This document shows, piece by piece, positions 27,484-35,755 of a stretch of 57,683 nucleotides of DNA. Positions within the stretch are counted from its first letter, which is position 1, and each line of letters begins with the position of its first letter. The position numbers were made by a program, and so were the translations under genes. The stretch is from Oscillospiraceae bacterium (lineage in GTDB: Bacteria; Bacillota; Clostridia; Oscillospirales; Oscillospiraceae): NCBI GenBank assembly GCA_902795345.1, contig CADBKO010000024.1:1-57683 (forward strand). Direction: 5' to 3'. Below the pieces are notes generated by a model. That model saw nothing but the letters and a program-made list of their open reading frames with translations. It was not told the DNA's origin and did not search any database.

Positions 27484-28320
27484 TTACTTGGAATTTCTGT
27501 GCTTCACGATGAACTTCTCGGTGCGGGCCTTGGTCTTCCGGGTCTTGTAACCCAGAGTCGGCTTGCCCCAAGGAGTCACGGGGCCGGGCCGGCCGATGGG
27601 GCTCTTGCCCTCGCCGCCGCCGTGGGGGTGGTCCACCGGGTTCATGACGCTGCCGCGGACGGTGGGACGCCAGCCCATGTGGCGCTTGCGGCCGGCGGAA
27701 CCGATCTTCACGTTCTCGTGATCCAGGTTGCTGACCTGGCCGATGGTGGCCTTGCAGTTCATGCGCACGTAGCGGACTTCGCCGCTGGGGAGACGGACCT
27801 GGGCCAGCTTGCCTTCCTTGGCCATCAGCTGGGCGTAGTCACCGGCGGAGCGGACCAGCTGGCCGCCCTTCCCGGGGTTCAGCTCCACATTGTGGATGAT
27901 GGTGCCCACGGGGATCTTCTCGATGGGGAGGCAGTTGCCGGGCTTGATGTCGGCGCTCTCGGAGGAGAGGACCTTATCGCCGCTCTTCAGGCCGTCGGGA
28001 GCGATGATATAGCGCTTCTCGCCGTCGGTGTATTCCACAAGGGCGATATAAGCGGAGCGGTTAGGGTCGTACTCCAGGCGGAGCACGGTGGCCTCCATGT
28101 CCAGCTTGTCGCGGCGGAAGTCGATGATGCGGTACTTCCGGCGGTTGCCGCCGCCGCGGTGGCGGACGGTGATGCGGCCGTAGCTGTTGCGGCCGGAGTT
28201 CTTCTTCAGGACCTCGGTCAGGCTCTTTTCCGGTTCGGCCTTCTTGTCGATGCCGTCGAAACCGGAGACGGTCATGTGCCGGCGAGCCGGGCTGGTCGGA
28301 TTAAAAGATTTGATAGACAT
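27484..28320 (-). CDS. rplB: 50S ribosomal protein L2
   Basis: A 278-residue peptidyl-transferase-centre protein. Diagnostic are the N-terminal [14 protein letters not shown] and the C-terminal [20 protein letters not shown]. 3 nt after rplW. Confidence 0.98.
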   Translation of the reverse strand: MSIKSFNPTSPARRHMTVSGFDGIDKKAEPEKSLTEVLKKNSGRNSYGRITVRHRGGGNRRKYRIIDFRRDKLDMEATVLRLEYDPNRSAYIALVEYTDGEKRYIIAPDGLKSGDKVLSSESADIKPGNCLPIEKIPVGTIIHNVELNPGKGGQLVRSAGDYAQLMAKEGKLAQVRLPSGEVRYVRMNCKATIGQVSNLDHENVKIGSAGRKRHMGWRPTVRGSVMNPVDHPHGGGEGKSPIGRPGPVTPWGKPTLGYKTRKTKARTEKFIVKHRNSK

Positions 28321-28323
28321 TGA

Positions 28324-28620
28324 TTACACCATCCCTTCAAAGAGCTCGATGGTCTTGGAGTCCTCGGTCAGGCGGACCACGGCCTTCTTGGTGGCGGCGG
28401 TGCGGCCTGCGGGATACTGACCGGTGCGGCGCATCTTGCCCTTCACGTTGAGGGTGGTGACCTTGGCGACCTTGACGCCGAAGGCTTCCTCGACGGCCTT
28501 CTTGATCTCGATCTTGCCCGCATCCCGGGCCACCTGGAAGGCGTACTTCTTCAGATCGCCCTGCTCCATGGACTGCTCGGTGATGATGGGCTTAATGATG
28601 ATGTCGTAAGCGGATTTCAT
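28324..28620 (-). CDS. rplW: 50S ribosomal protein L23
   Basis: A 98-residue exit-tunnel protein that docks trigger factor and SRP (IIIKPIITEQSMEQGDLKKY, AFGVKVAKVTTLNVKGKMRR). It overlaps rplD by one base (TGATG). Confidence 0.97.
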   Translation of the reverse strand: MKSAYDIIIKPIITEQSMEQGDLKKYAFQVARDAGKIEIKKAVEEAFGVKVAKVTTLNVKGKMRRTGQYPAGRTAATKKAVVRLTEDSKTIELFEGMV

Positions 28621-29282
28621 CAGGCATATACCTCCTCGACGACCTGCAGCGCCTTCTCGTCGATGATGAACTTCTTGCAGTCCAGCACGTCATAGGCACT
28701 GAGAATGACGGAGCAGATCTCCTTGCCGCTCTCGTCGGCGCTCTTGCGGGCGATGGTGGTCTTCACGCCGGGGATGTTGCGGGCGCTCTTCACGATGTTC
28801 TCCCGCACTTCGGGGGTGACGACGAGGGCCTTGCCCTCGGAGCCCACCGCGCTGAGGAACTTGGCGAATTCCTTGGTCTTGATGGTGTCCATGCTCAGAT
28901 CGTCCACCACGATCACGCTGCCCTCGGCGGCCTTGGCGCTCAGGGCGCTGATCAGGGCCAGGCGGCGGACCTTCCGGTTGAGGGAGTAGCTGTAATCCCG
29001 GGGCTTGGGGGCGAAGGCGACGCCGCCGTGGGTCCACACGGGGCTGCCCTTGTAGCCGGCGCGGGCGCGGCCGGTGCCCTTCTGACGCCAGGGCTTCTTG
29101 GTGGAGTAGCTGACCTCGCCCTTGGTCAGGGCGCTCTGGGTGCCCTGCCGCTGGTTGGCCAGGTAGTTCTTCACGGACTCATGGAGCACACTGCCGTTGG
29201 GCTCGGCGCCGAAAACGGCTTCGGAGAGTTCAACCTCGCCGACACACTGGCCGGCCATGTTATACTTTTTCGCAACAGGCAT
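28620..29282 (-). CDS. rplD: 50S ribosomal protein L4
   Basis: A 220-residue L4. The tunnel loop STKKPWRQKGTGRARAGYKG is intact. In E. coli L4 also represses the S10 operon; no direct evidence of that is seen here. 16 nt after rplC. Confidence 0.97.
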   Translation of the reverse strand: MPVAKKYNMAGQCVGEVELSEAVFGAEPNGSVLHESVKNYLANQRQGTQSALTKGEVSYSTKKPWRQKGTGRARAGYKGSPVWTHGGVAFAPKPRDYSYSLNRKVRRLALISALSAKAAEGSVIVVDDLSMDTIKTKEFAKFLSAVGSEGKALVVTPEVRENIVKSARNIPGVKTTIARKSADESGKEICSVILSAYDVLDCKKFIIDEKALQVVEEVYA

Positions 29283-29298
29283 TTCACTCTCTCCTTTC

Positions 29299-30000
29299 TT
29301 ATGCGTTTCTGGCGGACCGCTTCTGCGGGTTGGTGCTCACACGGGAGGAAGCGGCGTGCTTGATCTTGTTCTTCTTCACGGTGCTCTTCAGCGCCACGAT
29401 GCCCTGGTTGGGGCCGGGCACAGCGCCCTTGACGGCGATGAGGTTCAGGTTGGCGTCCACCTGGACGATCTCCAGGTTCTGCACGGTGACCTGTTCGACG
29501 CCCATCTGGCCGGCGCCGATCTTGCCCGGGAAGATCTTGCTGGGGCTGGAGTTGGCGCTCATGGCGCCGGCATGCCGATGCACGGGGCCGGTGCCGTGGG
29601 ATTCCTTAAGCCGGTGGGCGTTCCAGCGCTTGATGACGCCGGCGTAGCCCTTGCCGCGGCTGATGCCGGTGATGTCCACCTTTTCGCCCTTGGCGAAAAC
29701 GTCGGCCTTGATGACGTCGCCCACATTCATTTCGGCGCCGGAGTCCAGCTTGAACTCCTTCAGGACCTTCATGGGGGCGGTGCCGGCCTTCTTCAGGTGA
29801 CCCTGCTCCGGCTTGGAGAGCTTCTTCTCGGCCACTTCCTCAAAGCCCAGCTGGATGGCGGCGTAGCCGTCGTTCTCCAGGGTCTTCTTCTGGGTGACCA
29901 CACAGGGGCCGGCCTCGATCACGGTGACGGGGATCGCATGGCCGGCTTCATCGAAAATCTGGGTCATGCCCACTTTTTTTCCGATGATGGCCTTCTTCAT
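29299..30000 (-). CDS. rplC: 50S ribosomal protein L3
   Basis: A 233-residue L3 beginning [20 protein letters not shown], with the central loop [20 protein letters not shown] that reaches the peptidyl-transferase centre. Slightly long at the C-terminus (basic tail [20 protein letters not shown]). The ATG has AAGGAGG upstream. The gap to rpsJ is unusually long (147 nt). Confidence 0.97.
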   Translation of the reverse strand: MKKAIIGKKVGMTQIFDEAGHAIPVTVIEAGPCVVTQKKTLENDGYAAIQLGFEEVAEKKLSKPEQGHLKKAGTAPMKVLKEFKLDSGAEMNVGDVIKADVFAKGEKVDITGISRGKGYAGVIKRWNAHRLKESHGTGPVHRHAGAMSANSSPSKIFPGKIGAGQMGVEQVTVQNLEIVQVDANLNLIAVKGAVPGPNQGIVALKSTVKKNKIKHAASSRVSTNPQKRSARNA

Positions 30001-30147
30001 GGGTTATTTCCTCCTTAAGGTTATTGGTTGACGGGCCTTGGGGCCCTGCCAACATGACCCGCCCGACCTACGCAAGCGGCCAGGCTCGGGTTGTGCGCGT
30101 GTAATTTAAAAGGTGTTCGCGGTTCGCTTTGATCCCGTTGGGCTGGA
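30001..30147 (-). promoter_or_regulatory. 147-nt intergenic region between rpsJ and rplC with hairpins
   Basis: This is the longest gap inside the ribosomal operon. On the minus strand, just before the rplC ribosome-binding site, GGGCC-CCAA-GGCCC forms a hairpin extended by outer TTG/CAA pairs. Farther upstream there is a GC-rich CCCGAGCC...GGTCGGGCGGGTC stretch. No ORF is evident. It could regulate or punctuate rpsJ against the rest of the operon. Confidence 0.35.
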
Positions 30148-30459
30148 TCAGAGCTTGATCTCGATCTCGACGCCGGCCGGAAGCTCCAGGCTCATGAGGG
30201 CTTCCACAGTCTTCTGGGAAGGATTGTGGATGTCGATCAGGCGCTTGTGGGTCCTGCGCTCGAACTGCTCACGGCTGTCCTTGTACTTGTGGACGGCCCG
30301 GAGGATCGTCACGACCTCCTTGCGGGTGGGCAGGGGGATGGGCCCGGAGACCTTCGCGTCGGTGCGCTTGGCGGTCTCCACGATTCTTTCGGCGCTCTGG
30401 TCGATGAGCTGGTGGTCGTAGGCCTTGAGCCGGATGCGGATCATTTTCTTTGCTGCCAT
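30148..30459 (-). CDS. rpsJ: 30S ribosomal protein S10
   Basis: A 103-residue S10, first gene of the S10-spc-alpha cluster ([40 protein letters not shown]). S10 is also NusE in antitermination. It follows a long leader from the promoter at 30758-30786. No tuf or rpsL genes lie upstream; tatD does instead. Confidence 0.97.
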   Translation of the reverse strand: MAAKKMIRIRLKAYDHQLIDQSAERIVETAKRTDAKVSGPIPLPTRKEVVTILRAVHKYKDSREQFERRTHKRLIDIHNPSQKTVEALMSLELPAGVEIEIKL

Positions 30460-30757
30460 TGGTGGTACTCCCTTCGTACGTTCCTTTTTCCTTGTCCCGT
30501 ACGGTGGAAATTTCTCATACCCGCCGCCGTGCGTATCATTCCGTTCCCATGAAATCAGCCGGTTTTTCGAAACCGGCTTTCATCCCTGAGCGCAGCGATA
30601 TACGCGCTTCAACCCTTGCAGAGGGCACAGACATTTCCAGCCGCCCGATCGTCGGACATGCTCCACGGAAGTTACCTCGGTGTTCCGAGCAATCTCCCGC
30701 TTCATCGCAACCCTTGCCGACACGGCAAAGGTACCACGCTTTTTGCGCGGCTCGATT
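30460..30757 (-). promoter_or_regulatory. Long structured 5' leader of the S10 operon
   Basis: About 290 nt separate the promoter from rpsJ and contain no supported ORF. A strong hairpin spans 30549-30583: GCCGGTTT pairs with AAACCGGC and an outer ATGAAA/TTTCAT is offset by a 3-nt bulge. Farther upstream CTCGG-AACA-CCGAG forms a hairpin followed by the stretch GGTAACTTCCGTGGAGCATG. The hairpin has no T run, so it is not a simple terminator. A ribosomal-protein or other cis-regulatory leader is likely but not identified. Confidence 0.5.
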
Positions 30758-30786
30758 AGTTTACCAAAGGCTTCCGGGAATGTCAA
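30758..30786 (-). promoter_or_regulatory. Promoter of the S10-spc-alpha operon
   Basis: TTGACA (30786-30781), a 17-nt spacer and TAAACT (30763-30758) on the minus strand. A consensus -35 is fitting for the most heavily expressed unit in the window. It lies about 55 nt past the tatD stop. Confidence 0.85.
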
Positions 30787-30838
30787 GCAATTAGTTTGTA
30801 TAATTCGGAGAAATTTTGAGCCTGCTTTTAGTCAGAAA

Positions 30839-31615
30839 TTACAAAGAGGGGTCCTGGATGCCGAAAAAGGCGCAGGCATTGCGCCAGGTGAGCTGTTCGA
30901 TCTCCTCCCGGGTCGAGCCCCGGAAAGCGGCGATGGCCGAAGCGGTGTAGGGCAGCATGGTGGAATCACAGCGCCTGCCCCGGAAGGGCACGGGGGCCAG
31001 ATAGGGGCAGTCCGTCTCCAGCAGGATGCGATCCGCCGGGAGGGAGGCGACCACCTCCGGGACTTTCCGGGCATTTTTGAAGGTGGCGGTCCCGCCGAAG
31101 GAGAAATACCAGCCCAGCTTTGTGAGCTCCCGGGCCATCTCCACGCTGCCGGAGTAGCAGTGGAACACGCCCCGCAGACCCGGCAGCTCCTTCACCGCCT
31201 GGAGGCTGTCAGCGTGGGCCTCCCGGTCATGGATCACCACCGGCAGATCCTTCTCCATAGCCAGGCGCAGCTGGATGCGCAGCAGCTCCAGCTGGGTCTC
31301 CCGGGGGGCCGCGTCCTCATAATAATAATCCAGGCCGATCTCCCCCACGGCCACCACCTTCTCCTCCCCCAGCATGGCCTCCACGGCGGCCAGGTCGTCG
31401 GCAGTGTAGTCCCCGGCGGACTCCGGGTGGATGCCCGCGGCGGCATAGACATGGGGGAACCGCCTGGCCAGGGACAGGCTCACCAGAGAAGTGGCGGTAT
31501 CGGAGCCGCAGTTGACGACGCAGCCAACGCCGCTGTCCGGCAGGGAGGCCAGCAGCGCATCCCGGTCGGGCTCGAAGCGCTCGTCGTCATAATGGGCGTG
31601 GGTATCGAAAAACAT
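30839..31615 (-). CDS. tatD: TatD-family metal-dependent hydrolase
   Basis: A 258-residue TIM-barrel DNase/hydrolase. Metal-binding motifs are present in order: FFDTHAHYD (His-x-His), GEIGLDYYY (Glu), IHDREAH (His), FHCYSG (His) and LETDCPYL (Asp). The ATG at 31615 has AGGTG 6-7 nt upstream and is preferred over the GTG at 31624. A TATAAT at 31629-31634 (minus) is a likely -10, with a poor -35. TatD proteins act in DNA repair or RNA quality control; the exact role here is open. Confidence 0.92.
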   Translation of the reverse strand: MFFDTHAHYDDERFEPDRDALLASLPDSGVGCVVNCGSDTATSLVSLSLARRFPHVYAAAGIHPESAGDYTADDLAAVEAMLGEEKVVAVGEIGLDYYYEDAAPRETQLELLRIQLRLAMEKDLPVVIHDREAHADSLQAVKELPGLRGVFHCYSGSVEMARELTKLGWYFSFGGTATFKNARKVPEVVASLPADRILLETDCPYLAPVPFRGRRCDSTMLPYTASAIAAFRGSTREEIEQLTWRNACAFFGIQDPSL

Positions 31616-31628
31616 GGGGATCACCTAC

Positions 31629-31634
31629 ATTATA
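31629..31634 (-). promoter_or_regulatory. Likely -10 box of tatD
   Basis: A perfect TATAAT on the minus strand, about 14 nt before the tatD ATG. No good -35 sits at 16-19 nt. Confidence 0.45.
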
Positions 31635-31676
31635 ATATATAGAATGAAGCGCCGCGAAAAATACAAAATATAGGGC

Positions 31677-31705
31677 TTGAAAAAAACGGGCGCTTATGAT
31701 ACTAT
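31677..31705 (+). promoter_or_regulatory. Promoter of secG
   Basis: TTGAAA (31677-31682), a 17-nt spacer and TACTAT (31700-31705). It implies transcription from about 31712, so the upstream extension of the secG frame (from 31709) cannot be used. Confidence 0.75.
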
Positions 31706-31771
31706 GGCATGCACGAAAACGAAGAGGCCCGGCAGCATTGCCCCTGGCCTTTTAATGAAAGGATGCTTACA

Positions 31772-32011
31772 ATGTCTGCCCTGATCATCATTCTCACCAT
31801 TATTCAGCTTCTCACCGCTCTGGCTACCGTGCTGATCGTCCTCTTCCAGTCCGGCAAAAGCGCGGGCCTCAGCGGCGCCATCGGCGGCGTGGCCGATACC
31901 TTCCTGGCCAAGAACAAGGCCAAGACGCTGGATGCCAAGCTGGCCAAGTGCACCAAATGGGTGGCCCTGGCCTTCGTGCTGCTGACCCTGCTCATCAACA
32001 TTTTGACCTGA
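31772..32011 (+). CDS. secG: Preprotein translocase subunit SecG
   Basis: A 79-residue protein with two hydrophobic helices and the connecting SecG loop FQSGKSAGLSGAIGG. The ATG at 31772 has AAAGGA 8 nt upstream. It is transcribed alone between its promoter and a strong terminator. It completes the SecYEG channel with secY at 19614; secE is not in the window. Confidence 0.93.
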   Translation: MSALIIILTIIQLLTALATVLIVLFQSGKSAGLSGAIGGVADTFLAKNKAKTLDAKLAKCTKWVALAFVLLTLLINILT

Positions 32012-32024
32012 TGATTTGCCTGTG

Positions 32025-32057
32025 AACCCCGGCGGGATGCTTCCCGCCGGGGTTTGT
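32025..32057 (+). terminator. Terminator of secG
   Basis: AACCCCGGCGGGA (32025-32037) pairs perfectly with TCCCGCCGGGGTT (32042-32054), loop TGCT, followed by a T-rich TGTTTATTT. Confidence 0.9.
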
Positions 32058-32179
32058 TTATTTACCGCAGTTCCCCAAGGGGACTGCAGCAAACCCCGTC
32101 CACGGGAAGCGTTATCGGTTCCCTCCCGGAGGGGGCCAATTTGTTCAGTGCAGTCCGGCATAGGACAGCAGCCAAAGGC

Positions 32180-32461
32180 TTAGAAACCAAAGGAAGGACA
32201 TTTCCTGTATTGTTCCGGCCATTTTTTGCGGTTGCGATCCCAGCCGAGGCTTTCCACAAAAACGCACTTCTCAGACTCGCAGCGCTTTTCATTCAGGTAT
32301 TCGATAAAATCCGCTTCATCGAAACCGTCACGGGGGCGGACCTGCAACACTCTCCAGTTTTCACTGAACTCCGTACACAGGCTGCCGAGGGATTCCGCAA
32401 CGAAGTCGGGAACGAGATACACTTTCAATTCACTGTCCGCGCTCAGGATCACGTTTTTCAT
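32180..32461 (-). CDS. Small uncharacterised protein
   Basis: A 93-residue protein beginning MKNVILSADSELKVYLVPDF, with a Glu/Cys-rich middle and a Trp-containing C-terminal VFVESLGWDRNRKKWPEQY. It has the look of a conserved family in Clostridia with this same MKNVILSAD start, of unknown function. The ATG at 32461 has AAGGG 6 nt upstream and lies inside the end of the AAA+ gene (31-nt overlap). The longer open frame from 32512 has no ribosome-binding site. The 168 nt between here and secG carry only the secG terminator and a 9-bp hairpin (32067-32087). Confidence 0.65.
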   Translation of the reverse strand: MKNVILSADSELKVYLVPDFVAESLGSLCTEFSENWRVLQVRPRDGFDEADFIEYLNEKRCESEKCVFVESLGWDRNRKKWPEQYRKCPSFGF

Positions 32462-34340
32462 GGTTTTCCCTTTCTGGGTCCGGAAAATCGGTGACCGACG
32501 CATCCAGGACAAAGTTGCCGTTCACATTGCGGATGGCCCGCACCTTCAGCTCGCCGCCGGGCTCCACCCGGTTGTCGAAAAGGAAGCGGGAGAGGGGATT
32601 GATGAGCATGCTCTCCACGATGTTGCCCACGCCCCGGCCCCCGTTGGACAGGTTTTGCAGCGCGGCGTGGAGCAGGGTCTCCCGGGCCCCGTCATAGAGG
32701 GTCAGGCGGATGGAGCGGTCCTCCGACATCCGCCGGGCGATCTTCTCCACCTGGGCGTCCAGGATGGCGGCGGCGGTGTCGGGCCGGATATAGTCGAAGA
32801 CGATGATGTTCTCCCCGATGCGGTTGAGCAGCTCCGGCCTGCCCAGCTCCAGCTTGAAATATTCCTCGATGGCCCCGTGGATGGTGTGGCGCAGGGTGGC
32901 GTAGTCCATCTCCGGGCTGGCGGCGATGCGCCCGTCGGAAATATCCCGGCGGTGGAAGCCCAGGTTGCTGGTGAAGACGATGACGGTCTCGGTGAAATAG
33001 ACGGTGTTCCCCTTCCCGTCGGTCATGCGCCCGTCCTCCAGGATCTGGAGGAACTTGTCCAGGATGGAGGGGTGGGCCTTCTCGATCTCGTCGAAAAGGA
33101 GGATGGAGAAGGGATTATCCCGCACGGCGTTGGTGAGCTGGCCCCCGGCCTCGTAGCCCACATAGCCCGGCGGCGCGCCCAGGAGCCGCTGGTCGGAGTG
33201 GCTCTGGCGGTATTCGCTCATGTCGAAGCGGATGCAGCAGCGCTCGTCCCCGAACAGGGCCTCCGCCATGGTCTTGGCGGTCTCCGTCTTGCCGGTGCCC
33301 GTGGGCCCGGCGAAAAAGAGGATGCCCTTGGGCTTGGTGGTGGAGCTGCTCTGCAGGTTCCCCAGGCCGATGGCGGCCCGCTTGATCACGTCCATGGTGC
33401 GCTGCACCGCGTATTCCTGGCCCTTGACCCGGCGGCGGAAGGTCTCCTCCGCGGCGGCCAGGCGGTCATGGTCCAGATGGTTCCAGGGATTCTCCCGGAT
33501 GCCGAATTTATACAGGTCCACCACGCTGGCCATCTCGTGGACCGGGATTTCCTCATTGACGCAGAGGGTGCGCAGGCCCATGAGCTCCGTGAAGCTCAGG
33601 CCCTCCGTCAGGCCCACAAAATGGGCCCGGAGCTTGTCCAGCTCCTCGGGATGGGCCTGATAATGGGCCTCCTCCCGCTGCCAGGCCCGGCGGGTGAAGA
33701 AGCTGCGCAGCCCATCCCCCTCCAGCAGGGCCTCCCGCTCCTCCCGGGCGGGGGTGCCGATGGTGATGAGCTTCACATTGGGGTTATTCAGATAGAACCA
33801 GGGGGGCAGGTCGTTGACCTTCCCCACCACCAGGATCAGCAGGTTTTTCAGCCGGTCGATGCCGGTGGGGACCTCCGTCCCCTCCTGGGAGGCCTGAAGC
33901 AGCTCGGTGAAAGCGTCCACCTCCGCCTGCTCGGGCCGCTCCGGGGAGACGATGGTGCGAGAGGCATATTCCAGCACCATGGCGCAGGGGGATTTGAGCT
34001 GGGTCATGGCGGCGGCCATGAGGGCGGCGGCCCCGCTCTTGCCCCGGAAAGCGCTGCGCTCGCTGAGCTGATGCTCGCTGAGGCCCATCACCGAGGCAAA
34101 ATCCTTCAGACAGCCGGGATCATAGACATTGGTGAAGCCCCGGCGGCTGTTGTAAAAGGCGATATTGTGATAACCGCAGGAACGGAGAAAGGCCTGGAGG
34201 TATTCCCCCAGAGGGCAGGTCTCCCCCGTGTCCGGGCGGCGGTAGACATCCAGGATATTCCCTTCCAGGATCAGCACCGGCTTTACGCGGCGGAAGATCG
34301 CCAGCTCCCGGTGCCACTTGGGCAGATAGCTTTCCTTCAT
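32430..34340 (-). CDS. Clp/Hsp100-like AAA+ ATPase with degenerate N-terminal half
   Basis: A 636-residue protein. Residues about 320-560 form a ClpA/ClpB second-domain type ATPase: Walker A FFAGPTGTGKTETAKTMAE, FDMSEYRQSHSDQRLLGAPPGY with the pore motif GYVGYE, Walker B ILLFDEIEKAH and sensor FTSNLG. A C-terminal small domain follows (to about 620). The N-terminal 1-280 look AAA-like (PVLILEGNILDVY, LLILVVGKVNDLPPW) but I see no Walker A there. No ClpP-binding IGF-type loop is evident, so a remodelling rather than a proteolytic role is inferred. It follows the CsoR-like gene by 24 nt, and GAGG precedes the ATG. Confidence 0.82.
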   Translation of the reverse strand: MKESYLPKWHRELAIFRRVKPVLILEGNILDVYRRPDTGETCPLGEYLQAFLRSCGYHNIAFYNSRRGFTNVYDPGCLKDFASVMGLSEHQLSERSAFRGKSGAAALMAAAMTQLKSPCAMVLEYASRTIVSPERPEQAEVDAFTELLQASQEGTEVPTGIDRLKNLLILVVGKVNDLPPWFYLNNPNVKLITIGTPAREEREALLEGDGLRSFFTRRAWQREEAHYQAHPEELDKLRAHFVGLTEGLSFTELMGLRTLCVNEEIPVHEMASVVDLYKFGIRENPWNHLDHDRLAAAEETFRRRVKGQEYAVQRTMDVIKRAAIGLGNLQSSSTTKPKGILFFAGPTGTGKTETAKTMAEALFGDERCCIRFDMSEYRQSHSDQRLLGAPPGYVGYEAGGQLTNAVRDNPFSILLFDEIEKAHPSILDKFLQILEDGRMTDGKGNTVYFTETVIVFTSNLGFHRRDISDGRIAASPEMDYATLRHTIHGAIEEYFKLELGRPELLNRIGENIIVFDYIRPDTAAAILDAQVEKIARRMSEDRSIRLTLYDGARETLLHAALQNLSNGGRGVGNIVESMLINPLSRFLFDNRVEPGGELKVRAIRNVNGNFVLDASVTDFPDPERENHEKRDPERGQ

Positions 34341-34364
34341 TTCTTTCCTCGCTGCCGAAGGCCC

Positions 34365-34751
34365 TCAGAAGAATTTTTCGATGGCCTTCTGGAATTCCTC
34401 CACCGCTTCCATATCCCCTTCTTCTATGGCATGGGAGATGCAGTGGCGGATATGTTCGTTCATGATCTCCTTCCCCAGGCCGGTGATGGCGCTGCGGGTG
34501 GCGGAGAGCTGGGTCAGCACGTCGGCGCAGTCCTCGTCCGCCTCGATCATCTTTTTGACATGCTGCAGGTGGCCGATGACCCGGCTGATACGGTTGAGCT
34601 GCCGCTTTTTCTCCTCCGGGGCATGGAAGTGGGCATAGCCGTGGGGATGGGTGTGCTCGTGGTCATGCTCATGGTCATGCTCGTGTTCGTGGGTGTGCTC
34701 ATGCTCATGCTCGTGGGTGTGGTCGTGCTCGTGTTCGTGCTCGTGGGCCAT
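34365..34751 (-). CDS. CsoR/RcnR-family metal-sensing repressor with His-rich N-terminus
   Basis: A 128-residue protein. Residues about 48-128 are the all-helical DUF156 repressor (RISRVIGHLQHVKKMIEADEDC, IRHCISHAIEEGD) with the Cys / His-x3-Cys pattern used for Cu(I) in CsoR. Residues 3-45 are almost only His, Glu and Asp (repeating HEHEHDH). This reads as a metal-binding tail and is encoded by short GTGCTC/CATGCTC repeats. The next gene is a Clp-like AAA+ rather than a copper or nickel exporter, which is unusual. A GC-rich inverted sequence overlapping its own -35 is a candidate operator. Confidence 0.85.
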   Translation of the reverse strand: MAHEHEHEHDHTHEHEHEHTHEHEHDHEHDHEHTHPHGYAHFHAPEEKKRQLNRISRVIGHLQHVKKMIEADEDCADVLTQLSATRSAITGLGKEIMNEHIRHCISHAIEEGDMEAVEEFQKAIEKFF

Positions 34752-34777
34752 GGTCTCGCCCTCCCTTCCTTCCTGTC

Positions 34778-34806
34778 AGTGTACCCCACGCAGGCCGTCT
34801 CTGCAA
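34778..34806 (-). promoter_or_regulatory. Promoter of the csoR-like gene
   Basis: TTGCAG (34806-34801), a 17-nt spacer and TACACT (34783-34778) on the minus strand, about 27 nt before the ATG. Confidence 0.7.
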
Positions 34807-34823
34807 CCCCGGCGGGGGGATAC
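34805..34823 (-). promoter_or_regulatory. Candidate CsoR-type operator
   Basis: On the minus strand the G/C tract GTATCCCCCCGCCGGGGTT touches the -35 box. CsoR-family operators typically have G/C tracts flanked by AT-rich ends, so autoregulation is plausible. It could instead be a weak hairpin ending the YitT transcript. Confidence 0.4.
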
Positions 34824-34843
34824 TTCCGTAACCGATGGTTGCT

Positions 34844-35728
34844 TCACAGGTGCATTTTTTGGCCCGTTCCCAGCACGTCGGACACCTCGTTGACGGTGAC
34901 GAAGGCCAAGGGGTCGATCTCCCGGAGGATGGATTTGACCTGGGGGATCTGGAAACGGTTCACCACGAAATAGACGGCGCTCTTCTCGCTGCCGGAATAG
35001 AAGCCCCTGGCCTCCCAGCGGGTGATGCCCCGCCCGAAGCGCCCCGACAGGGCCTGGCAGACCTCCTCCGCCTTCGTGGTGATGATAATGACGCTCTTGG
35101 CCTTGTCCAGGCCCTCCACAATGAAGTCCACCACCCGGATAGCCACGCAGTAGGTAATGATGGAATAGAGAGGCAGAGTCCAGCTGCCGAAGACGCAGCC
35201 GATCACCACATAGAGGATCACATTGTAGATCATGACGAAGGTGCCCACGGTGATGCCCAGCCTGCGGGCATAGATGGAAGCCAGCACCTCGATACCGTCA
35301 ATGGCCCCGCCGAAGCGCAGGGTCAGGCCGCTGCCCGCGCCGGAGATGAGCCCGCCGAAGGCGGCGCAGAGGAGCAGGTCCGTGCCTGCCACCGGGGAGG
35401 AACCCACCACGTTCACCGGCAGCACCCGGATGATGAGGAAGGAAGCTCCGGCATAGACCGCCACGGCCCAGACGGAATAGACCGTGAAAGCCGCCCCCTG
35501 CTTTTTTGCACCAAAGAGGAAAATGGGCAGGTTCAGTACCAGCAGGAAGACGGGCAGGATCAGCCAGTCCGGCGTCACCTGCCACAGAAGCATGGAGGTG
35601 CCGGAGATGCCGCTGTCATAGAGGTTCACCGGGGCCAGAAACATGGTGACCCCCACAGCGTTGACGATGCCCGCTCCCAGAAGGGCCAGCAGGTTCAGGG
35701 GCTTCACTTGTCTCAGGAGCTTTTTCAA
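34844..35728 (-). CDS. YitT-family membrane protein
   Basis: A 294-residue protein with five to six hydrophobic segments (ALLGAGIVNAVGVTMFLAP, GTDLLLCAAFGGLISGAGSG) and the GGAIDGIEVLASI motif of the YitT/DUF161 family. A C-terminal DUF2179 domain follows (SVIIITTKAEEVCQAL, GFYSGSEKSAVYFVV). Function is unknown in general. The start is TTG at 35728, with AAAGG about 7 nt upstream. It is 27 nt after the zinc-ribbon gene and probably co-transcribed with it. Confidence 0.88.
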   Translation of the reverse strand: MKKLLRQVKPLNLLALLGAGIVNAVGVTMFLAPVNLYDSGISGTSMLLWQVTPDWLILPVFLLVLNLPIFLFGAKKQGAAFTVYSVWAVAVYAGASFLIIRVLPVNVVGSSPVAGTDLLLCAAFGGLISGAGSGLTLRFGGAIDGIEVLASIYARRLGITVGTFVMIYNVILYVVIGCVFGSWTLPLYSIITYCVAIRVVDFIVEGLDKAKSVIIITTKAEEVCQALSGRFGRGITRWEARGFYSGSEKSAVYFVVNRFQIPQVKSILREIDPLAFVTVNEVSDVLGTGQKMHL

Positions 35729-35755
35729 TGCGCCGCCTTTCCGGCACAGCGGCCT

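Noticed and set aside
34640..34745. Tandem DNA repeat considered as a regulatory array
   Set aside because: The short repeats are the codons of the His/Glu-rich tail of the CsoR-like protein.
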